A DNA stretch of 56,181 nt from JBEHWX01 sp048498995 (GTDB lineage: Bacteria > Bacteroidota > Ignavibacteria > OLB7): assembly GCA_048498995.1 (NCBI GenBank), contig JBEHWX010000034.1, forward strand, positions 1 to 56,181, read 5' to 3'. A program made the translations under genes and the position numbers. Below, piece by piece: positions 50,274-56,181 of this stretch; positions within the stretch are counted from its first letter, which is position 1; the number at the start of each line of letters is the position of its first letter. The notes beneath the pieces were generated by a model, which was not told the origin of the DNA, did no database searches, and was given only the letters and a program-made list of their open reading frames with translations.

Positions 50274-52601
50274 ATGATGAACCATTCCAATGAGATGTTC
50301 GATGTCGGCGCCGATGCCGCGACCTGCGCGCCGCCGGAGGATTCAGGAGAGGTTACCGAGACGGTGACGCTGGAGATCGAGGGGATGACATGCGCCGCCT
50401 GCGTTCGCCGGGTGGAGAAGGCGCTCTCCCGCGTCGACGGCGTGGTGGAAGCCTCGGTCAACCTCGCCACCGAGCGCGCCAGGGTCACCTACCGTTCCGG
50501 CTCGGCCTCCGTGTCGGAGATCGCGTCCGCCGTGGTCTCGGCCGGCTACGGAGCCTCGGAGCCGGCCGGGGCCGGTTCACCTCCGGAAGCGGCCGCCGGC
50601 GATGCCCCCGGAGCGGATCGGGCGCGACGCGATCTTCTGATCGCCGCCGCCGCCACGATTCCCCTCATGCTGCTCGACATGGTCCCGATGATGGTTCCGG
50701 CCGTGCATGGCTGGCTCTCGACCATCATCTCGATGCGAGATCTCTCCCATCTCTTCTTTCTGCTGGCGACGGTCGTGCAGTTCGGTCCGGGCCGCCGCTT
50801 CTTCCGAGGCGGCTGGAGCGCGCTCCGCCACGGCATGCCGGACATGAACACGCTCGTCATGATCGGCACCGGCGCCGCCTACGGATATTCCGTGATCGCG
50901 ACCTTCCTCCCCGCGTGGCTTCCGGAGGGGAGCGCCCATCTCTACTACGAGGCCTCGGCCGCCATCGTCACGCTGGTTCTTCTCGGCAAATATCTGGAGA
51001 CCCGCGCCCGCGGCAGGACAAGCCAGGCGATCGGGAGGCTCCTGTCGCTTCAGTCACGGTCGGCGCGCGTTCTTCGCGACGGCGCGGCGCTCGACCTGCC
51101 GATCGAGGAGGTGATGATCGGGGATCGGGTGATCGTCCGTCCCGGCGAGCGGGTGCCGGTGGACGGGACGATCGTGGAGGGACGCTCCTGGGTCGATGAA
51201 TCGATGGTGACCGGGGAGCCGGTGCCGGTTGCCAAGGAGGAGGGGAGCGAGGTGATCGGCGGCACGGTCAACGGCGCGGGAAGCTTCACGGTGCTGGTGA
51301 CCAGGGTGGGGGAGGAGACGTTCCTGGCGCAGATCGTACGTCTCGTGGAGGAAGCCCAGATGTCGAAGCCGCCGATTCAGGCGCTCGCCGACCGCGTGGT
51401 GGCCCTGTTCGTCCCGGCCGTTCTCCTGATCGCGCTCGTTACCTTTCTTCTCTGGCTGCTGCTCGGACCGGAGCCGGCGTTGAGCACCGCGCTGGTCAAC
51501 GCGGTGGCGGTGCTGATCATCGCCTGCCCCTGCGCCATGGGGCTTGCCACGCCGGTCTCGATCATGGTCGGCACCGGACGTGGAGCCGAGCTCGGCATCC
51601 TCTTCCGCGGCGGCGAGGCGATTCAGACGCTCCAGGAGGTCGACGTGGTGGCGCTCGACAAGACCGGCACGCTGACGAAGGGGCGGCCGGAGGTGACCGA
51701 GGTGCTCGTGGCGGCGGGGACCGATCGGAGCGAGACTCTGCGCCTTGCCGGCACGATCGAGGGACGCTCGGAGCATCCGATCGCCCGGGCCATCGTGGAG
51801 CGCGCCATGGCCGAGGAGCTTCCTCCCGGCGAGATCCGGGAGTTCGAGGCGATCCCCGGCTCCGGTGTAACCGGTCTGGTCGATGGCCGTCATGTGGCTG
51901 TCGGCGCCGGGAGATTCATGACCGAGCTCGGCGTCGATGTCGGGGAGTTCGCGCGGGAGGCCTCGGCCCTGGCCGATGACGGCAAGAGCACGCTCTATGT
52001 CGCGATCGACCGGAAGCCGGCGGCGCTGATCGCCGTGGCCGACCCGATCCGCGAATCGGCTCCCTGGATGGTGGCCTCGCTCCGCCAGCGTGGGCTTCGC
52101 GTGACGATGATCACCGGCGACGGTCGGAGAACGGCGCGGGCGATCGCCAGAAGGCTCGGCATCGACGATGTCAGGGCCGAGACCCGGCCGGACGGCAAGG
52201 CCGAGGCGGTAAGGATGCTGCAGGAGGAGGGGATGCGCGTGGCGTTCGTCGGCGACGGCATCAACGACGCCCCGGCGCTCGCGCGGGCCGATGTGGGGGT
52301 GGCGATCTCCAGCGGGACCGACGTGGCGATCGAGGCCGCGGACGTGGTGCTGATGACCCACGATCTGGAGGTGATTCCGGCGGCGATCGCGTTGTCGAGG
52401 GCCACGCTCCGGAACATCAGGCAGAATCTCTTCTGGGCGTTCGCCTACAACGTGGCGCTGATTCCGCTCGCTGCCGGCGCGCTGGCCCCGCTCGGCGGGC
52501 CGCTCCTCTCGCCGGTGATCGCGGCCGCGGCCATGGGAACCTCCAGTATCTTCGTTCTGACGAACGCGCTCCGTCTCAGGTCGTTCGTTCGTCCCCGATA
52601 A
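50274..52601 (+). CDS. copA: Copper-exporting P1B-type ATPase CopA
   Basis: This ~775-residue ATPase pumps Cu(I) from the cytoplasm. One N-terminal HMA domain (GMTCAACVRRVEKAL) is followed by eight membrane helices with the Cu(I)-binding CPC motif in IIACPCAMGLATP (about residue 418). The actuator loop has TGEPVPV, the phosphorylation site is DKTGTLTKG (Asp about 462), the nucleotide-binding HP is in GRSEHPIARAI, and the hinge is GDGINDAPAL. The last helices carry the P1B-1 residues YN (FAYNVALIPLAAG) and MGTSS. Starts at 50271 (GTG), 50274 and 50277 are all possible after GGAG. It is preceded by an ECF promoter. Confidence 0.97.
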   Translation: MMNHSNEMFDVGADAATCAPPEDSGEVTETVTLEIEGMTCAACVRRVEKALSRVDGVVEASVNLATERARVTYRSGSASVSEIASAVVSAGYGASEPAGAGSPPEAAAGDAPGADRARRDLLIAAAATIPLMLLDMVPMMVPAVHGWLSTIISMRDLSHLFFLLATVVQFGPGRRFFRGGWSALRHGMPDMNTLVMIGTGAAYGYSVIATFLPAWLPEGSAHLYYEASAAIVTLVLLGKYLETRARGRTSQAIGRLLSLQSRSARVLRDGAALDLPIEEVMIGDRVIVRPGERVPVDGTIVEGRSWVDESMVTGEPVPVAKEEGSEVIGGTVNGAGSFTVLVTRVGEETFLAQIVRLVEEAQMSKPPIQALADRVVALFVPAVLLIALVTFLLWLLLGPEPALSTALVNAVAVLIIACPCAMGLATPVSIMVGTGRGAELGILFRGGEAIQTLQEVDVVALDKTGTLTKGRPEVTEVLVAAGTDRSETLRLAGTIEGRSEHPIARAIVERAMAEELPPGEIREFEAIPGSGVTGLVDGRHVAVGAGRFMTELGVDVGEFAREASALADDGKSTLYVAIDRKPAALIAVADPIRESAPWMVASLRQRGLRVTMITGDGRRTARAIARRLGIDDVRAETRPDGKAEAVRMLQEEGMRVAFVGDGINDAPALARADVGVAISSGTDVAIEAADVVLMTHDLEVIPAAIALSRATLRNIRQNLFWAFAYNVALIPLAAGALAPLGGPLLSPVIAAAAMGTSSIFVLTNALRLRSFVRPR

Positions 52602-52659
52602 TGCGCATTCGCCGGCGGCCATGACGGCCCCGGCCTCACATTCAATCTTCAACTACATC

Positions 52660-53757
52660 ATGAACACACGAAGCACATTCGCACGAGCCCGCAACGCCTC
52701 GTGCGTCGCGCCGGTCGCCGTGGCGCTCCTTCTGGGCGCGGGGGCCGCGCTCCTCGGAGCCTGCGGAGGGGAGGCGGGAGACGATCGGGCGCGCGAGCAC
52801 GCCGTCGACACCGCCGTCACCGCGGCGCCGGACAGTGGACACGGCGCCATGGGGCAGGGCGGCCACGCCAGCGCCACGCCGGCGCTCGCCACGCGGCTGG
52901 AGTTCTCCGCCGCCGGAGGCCAGGTGGTGGCCGGCAAGCCGCAGGAGTGGACCCTCAGAATCCTCGATGTCGCCACCGGCGCGCCGGTCGGGAAGTTCGA
53001 GGTCGAGCACGAAAAGCTCATCCATCTGATCGTGGTCTCCCGCGATCTGGCCTGGTTCAATCACATTCATCCGGAGTACAAGGGGAACGGCGAGTTCCGG
53101 GTCACGACAGCGCTGCCGCGCTCCGGCTCCTATCGTCTCTACGCGGACGTGGTCGCCGCCGGCCATGGCAAGCAGGTGCTCCAGTACGATCTGACCACCA
53201 GCGGCGGTGCCCCGACGGCGGCCGCGAGCCTGCGGCCGGATACCGTCGGCGCCGGAGGATGGATGGTGACGAAGGTGGCCGCGAAGCCGGAGGGGGAGCC
53301 GGACCAGGCGGGCGGACCGGTCTACGAGGTGGCGTTCATGCCGATGAACCTCGCTCCCGGCCAGGACGGCATGCTCCACTTCCAGGTGCGCGACGCCGCG
53401 GGCAAGCCGATCACCGACCTTCAGCCGTACCTCGGCGCGATGGGGCACGCGGTGATTCTCTCCGAGGATGGAGCCCGGTATCTCCACAGCCATCCGATGG
53501 ACGGCGGGATGAGCCACGGCGGCGGCCACGATGCCCATGGCGGGATGGATCACGGCGACATGGACCATGGCGACAAGGAGCATGGCGACATGGGGCATGG
53601 CGGCACGGAGCACATGCACGCGCCGGCCAGGAGCGGCGGTCCGGACGTGATGTTCCACACGAATATTCCGGCTCCCGGCCGCTACAAGGTGTGGGGACAG
53701 TTCCAGCACAAGGGGAAGATCATCACCGCCTCCTTCGTCGTCGACGTTCCGGCGTGA
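52660..53757 (+). CDS. His/Met-rich lipoprotein of the copper cluster
   Basis: The protein is 365 residues from 52660; an in-frame ATG at 52621 would add 13 residues ahead of the signal peptide. The lipobox is LLGAC at about residue 35. Two beta-sandwich-like segments follow, one with LIVVSRDLAWFNHIHPEY and one with AYLGAMGHAVILSEDGARYLHSHP-type strands (PYLGAMGHAVILS). Between the second segment and the final strand lies a His/Met/Asp/Gly-rich run (about residues 276-321, repeats of MDHGD and GHGG) suited to copper binding. The function is probably periplasmic copper sequestration or handover, inferred from composition and position after copA. I know of related proteins in metal-resistance clusters but cannot name a characterised family. 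Confidence 0.85.
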   Translation: MNTRSTFARARNASCVAPVAVALLLGAGAALLGACGGEAGDDRAREHAVDTAVTAAPDSGHGAMGQGGHASATPALATRLEFSAAGGQVVAGKPQEWTLRILDVATGAPVGKFEVEHEKLIHLIVVSRDLAWFNHIHPEYKGNGEFRVTTALPRSGSYRLYADVVAAGHGKQVLQYDLTTSGGAPTAAASLRPDTVGAGGWMVTKVAAKPEGEPDQAGGPVYEVAFMPMNLAPGQDGMLHFQVRDAAGKPITDLQPYLGAMGHAVILSEDGARYLHSHPMDGGMSHGGGHDAHGGMDHGDMDHGDKEHGDMGHGGTEHMHAPARSGGPDVMFHTNIPAPGRYKVWGQFQHKGKIITASFVVDVPA

Positions 53758-53873
53758 GACACGCAGTCCGCTGGCCGGTCCGGCCGTGAGCCGGGAAGAT
53801 TCGCGGTCGCGGGAAGGCGTGTTGTTTCGGCGGAGAATGTCATCTAACTTCTGACTTCCGATTTCCAATCTCG

Positions 53874-54416
53874 ATGAGCCTTCGACAGTTCATATCGACG
53901 CTTCTGGTTCTCTCGCTGCTGGCCGCGCTCTTTCCGGGCGTCGGCATGGCGGAGAATTGTCGCTGTCGCGATCATGTCTGCCGCATGAGCCATCACGACA
54001 ACGACAACGACGCCGGCGGCGGCGAGGCCGCTTCGACGGGGGAGCGCCCCTGCTGCGCCTCGAAGAAGAAGGCCGATCGGCGGGTGACGGCGCTTCCGGC
54101 GCCGCACGAGGCGATCACGGGCATGCATCCGGTTCCGACCGGGCTCCGCTCGGCCGTCGACGCCTCGATATCCGGTCATACCGTCTGCTGCAACGATCGG
54201 GAGGCCGCGCGCAGCGCCGCCGTCGACGTTGCTCCGCTCCCCCCCGGCTCCGTTTCCATCCCGCTCCTCTTCGCCGTCGCGATCGACCGCTTCGTCTACC
54301 CGGCGATCGGCCTCGACACGCGGCACGCCGGCGGCTACAAGGTCGAATCATCACCCCCGTTCATGGCCGACGCAACGCGCCATACCTACCTGCACACATC
54401 CTCGTTTCTGATCTGA
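53874..54416 (+). CDS. Small exported Cys-rich hypothetical protein
   Basis: This 180-residue protein has a clear signal peptide (about residues 1-26, ending GVGMA). The mature part has several cysteines (NCRCRDHVCRMSHH, PCCASKKK, VCCND) in its first ~110 residues, with His/Asp runs between. This suggests metal binding. I recognise no family. It sits between the His-rich lipoprotein and the TolC-family gene, where small Cys-rich proteins often occur in copper efflux clusters. The C-terminal ~70 residues are ordinary and contain one weakly hydrophobic stretch (SIPLLFAVAIDRFVYPAIG). Confidence 0.78.
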   Translation: MSLRQFISTLLVLSLLAALFPGVGMAENCRCRDHVCRMSHHDNDNDAGGGEAASTGERPCCASKKKADRRVTALPAPHEAITGMHPVPTGLRSAVDASISGHTVCCNDREAARSAAVDVAPLPPGSVSIPLLFAVAIDRFVYPAIGLDTRHAGGYKVESSPPFMADATRHTYLHTSSFLI

Positions 54417-54648
54417 GACTCCCTTCCGGATGGATGGGGCCCGGCATGCTCACGGCGTGTCGCATCGGTCCGTCATGCACCATCCGGCCGGACGTGCCTC
54501 GCGCTCTGGGAGCTGGGTAAGCCCCACGCGTCGCCACGGCTCGTCCGATCCATCGCCATCCCGATCCGTCAGCTCGATTTCGCAACGCTCACGCGATCGC
54601 GCCCACGTGGCGCATCGCATCGTATCTCGACGCATTTCCGAACAGGGC

Positions 54649-56025
54649 ATGAGACAACCAGCCTTGCGGACGATGCCGGCGATCCTCGTGTCGATCGTCG
54701 TGCTCGCCGCCATTATGACGCCGCGTACGCTCCGGGCGCAGATGCCGGGAACCGATACGCTCCTGCTTCGGCGGGATGATCTGGCTTCCCGTCTGGCGGC
54801 CGGGCCGGAGCTGATCCGGAGCCGCCTCGAGGTGGCCCGCGCCCGCGCGGCCCGGCTCGGCACCTCGTTCTTCCCGTCGCGCCCGGAGCTGGAGACCAGC
54901 CTCCGGACCGACGCCCCGTTCGTCGCGGAGGGGGAACAGGGATGGGAGATCGGCATCTCCCAGGAGATCGAGATCGGCGGTCAGTACTTCCTCCGGCGTG
55001 ACGCGGCCGATGCCGCCATCGAGCGGGCAGAGCTGGAGGCGCGCGCCGTCGAGCTCGATCTGCTCGCCGAGGCGCGGCGCGCCCATGCACGGCTGGCCGC
55101 CGCGACCGAGCGGGTCCGTCTGGCCGATACGCTCCTCGGCTTCTCGCGGCGTCTCGACACCGTCGCCGCGCGGATGCTCGCGGCCGAGGAGATCTCCGAG
55201 CTGGACCGGAACGCCGTGGCGATCGAGCGGGAGCGGGGGGAGATCGAGCGGCTCCAGGCCGGGACGGATGTGGCCGAGGCCCGCTCCGAGCTTGGACGCC
55301 TTCTCGGACTTCCGCTCGGCACCGTGATCGTGATCGCGTCCGACGAGTCCCCGGAGGATCCCGAGCGGAACGCCGCCGCCGCTCGCGAGGTGGAGATGGC
55401 GCTCCGCGCGGGGAACGATTCGGCGCTCTACCGCCGCCCGGACTGGAAGGCGCTCGATCGGGACGCCGACCGCCTCCGCGCCGAGCGGAGCCTGGCGGCG
55501 CGTCGCTGGCTGCCGAGCATCCGGCTCGGCGCCGGGATCGCCGGCGAGACCGCGGTCTTCGATCGGGAGAATCTGACCGGCGCCAGCGACGTGGTGGCCA
55601 ATGGATTCGGCACCCTCCGAAGCGACGATCGGCTTCTGGCGCTCCGGCTCGACGTGGGCATTCCGCTGCCGATCGGCGGGCTGTACGATCTCGGCGGGGG
55701 AGATGTGGCGCTGGCCGACGCGGAGCTTACCGCGCTGGATGCCCAACGGAGGGGGCTCGCGGTCCGGATCCGCGCCGACGTTGCCATCGCCGCCACGCGC
55801 CTGACGGCCGCCGCCGACGCCTACTCGATCTTCACGCGCCGCATCGCCCCGCTTGCCGCGCGCAACCTCGAGCTTCTGGAGCGGGGCTACCGCGAGGGAG
55901 AGCTCGGCGCGGCCCAGGTGATCGCGCAACAGGAACAGTTCATCCGCGCCGGCGAGGCATTCATCGCCGCCCGGCGCGCCTACAGCGAGGCGCTCGCCGA
56001 CTTCGAGCGCGCCATCGCACAATGA
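54649..56025 (+). CDS. TolC-family outer-membrane efflux protein (CusC-like)
   Basis: This 458-residue protein has a signal peptide (VSIVVLAAIMTPRTLRAQ). The mature protein has the two OEP-type halves: long alpha-helical stretches rich in Ala/Arg/Glu (IERAELEARAVELDLLAEARRAHARLAAATERVRLA) and beta segments (WEIGISQEIEIGGQYF; LALRLDVGIPLPIGG), with the closing LLERGYREGELGAAQVIAQQEQFIRA helix typical of the family. It forms the outer-membrane duct of tripartite efflux pumps. The frame is open far upstream, but the ATG at 54649 gives a proper signal peptide. Its stop overlaps the next gene as ATGA, so the two are translationally coupled; copper or another heavy metal is the likely cargo from context. 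Confidence 0.92.
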   Translation: MRQPALRTMPAILVSIVVLAAIMTPRTLRAQMPGTDTLLLRRDDLASRLAAGPELIRSRLEVARARAARLGTSFFPSRPELETSLRTDAPFVAEGEQGWEIGISQEIEIGGQYFLRRDAADAAIERAELEARAVELDLLAEARRAHARLAAATERVRLADTLLGFSRRLDTVAARMLAAEEISELDRNAVAIERERGEIERLQAGTDVAEARSELGRLLGLPLGTVIVIASDESPEDPERNAAAAREVEMALRAGNDSALYRRPDWKALDRDADRLRAERSLAARRWLPSIRLGAGIAGETAVFDRENLTGASDVVANGFGTLRSDDRLLALRLDVGIPLPIGGLYDLGGGDVALADAELTALDAQRRGLAVRIRADVAIAATRLTAAADAYSIFTRRIAPLAARNLELLERGYREGELGAAQVIAQQEQFIRAGEAFIAARRAYSEALADFERAIAQ

Positions 56026-56181
56026 CCTTCGATGCCATGACCATATCGACGCGGGCGTTTCGCGACGCCACCTACCTTCTCCTGCTGCTGCTGGCGCCGG
56101 TGCTTCCGGCATGGGCACACGGCGGTGAGGATCACGGCGCGGCCGAGGCCGTTCCGCCGCCGGCCGCCGGGAGCGCGGCAG
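56022..56181 (+). CDS. Start of an exported protein, probably the efflux periplasmic adaptor (partial)
   Basis: The ATG at 56022 overlaps the TolC-family stop as ATGA. About 53 codons are visible before the window ends. They encode a hydrophobic signal peptide (ATYLLLLLLAPVLPAWA) followed by HGGEDHG and an Ala/Pro-rich stretch. CusB-like adaptors of heavy-metal RND pumps commonly begin their mature chain with a short His-rich segment of this kind. The order outer-membrane factor then adaptor is normal. The identity is inferred. Confidence 0.7.
   Translation, partial: MTFDAMTISTRAFRDATYLLLLLLAPVLPAWAHGGEDHGAAEAVPPPAAGSAA

Overview
This 56 kb window comes from a GC-rich, diderm, aerobic bacterium. 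The evidence is a TonB-dependent receptor, lipoprotein signals, a TolC-type outer-membrane factor, a caa3-type cytochrome oxidase and OxyR/catalase. I cannot fix the phylum from the sequence. The gene style recalls soil lineages such as Gemmatimonadota, but that is a weak guess. No rRNA, tRNA, CRISPR array, transposase or phage gene was found.

Region 1 (about 0.3-14.9 kb, all minus strand) is a respiratory block. In transcription order it holds a PQQ alcohol dehydrogenase with the lanthanide-type Asp-Tyr-Asp signature, a XoxJ-like periplasmic binding protein, a lipoprotein cytochrome c, and oxidase subunits II (with fused cytochrome c), I and III. These are followed by a small membrane protein, an MscS-type channel, a CtaG-like oxidase assembly protein, a second lipoprotein cytochrome c, a YVTN beta-propeller, a formate/nitrite-type transporter and a TonB receptor. 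Several junctions overlap as ATGA or by a few bases. The layout suggests that electrons from periplasmic alcohol oxidation pass by cytochrome c straight to an oxidase encoded in the same transcript.

Region 2 (about 14.9-19.5 kb) holds an orphan XRE regulator, a DUF4279-like small protein, and a divergent oxyR/katA pair. A strong hairpin terminator closes it.

Region 3 (about 19.5-48.4 kb, all minus strand) is a large Tc (ABC) toxin locus. The TcA subunit is split over two genes, and the first carries five N-terminal beta-sandwich repeats. Two tandem, paralogous TcB-TcC (SpvB/Rhs) fusion proteins share their core but end in unrelated C-terminal payloads. One payload is a glycoside hydrolase family 19 chitinase/lysozyme-like domain. 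The other is an unrecognised domain with glycine-rich hydrophobic segments. A small acidic gene 10 bases downstream of the second payload looks like an immunity gene. A perfect inverted repeat lies upstream of the first gene of the block.

Region 4 (about 49.2-56.2 kb, plus strand) is a copper-handling cluster: a CorE-like ECF sigma factor with a Cys-rich tail, a CopZ-like chaperone, a CopA P1B-ATPase, a His/Met-rich lipoprotein, a small Cys-rich exported protein, a TolC-family protein and the start of a probable efflux adaptor. Two almost identical ECF-type promoters, upstream of the sigma factor and of copA, point to an autoregulated copper regulon.
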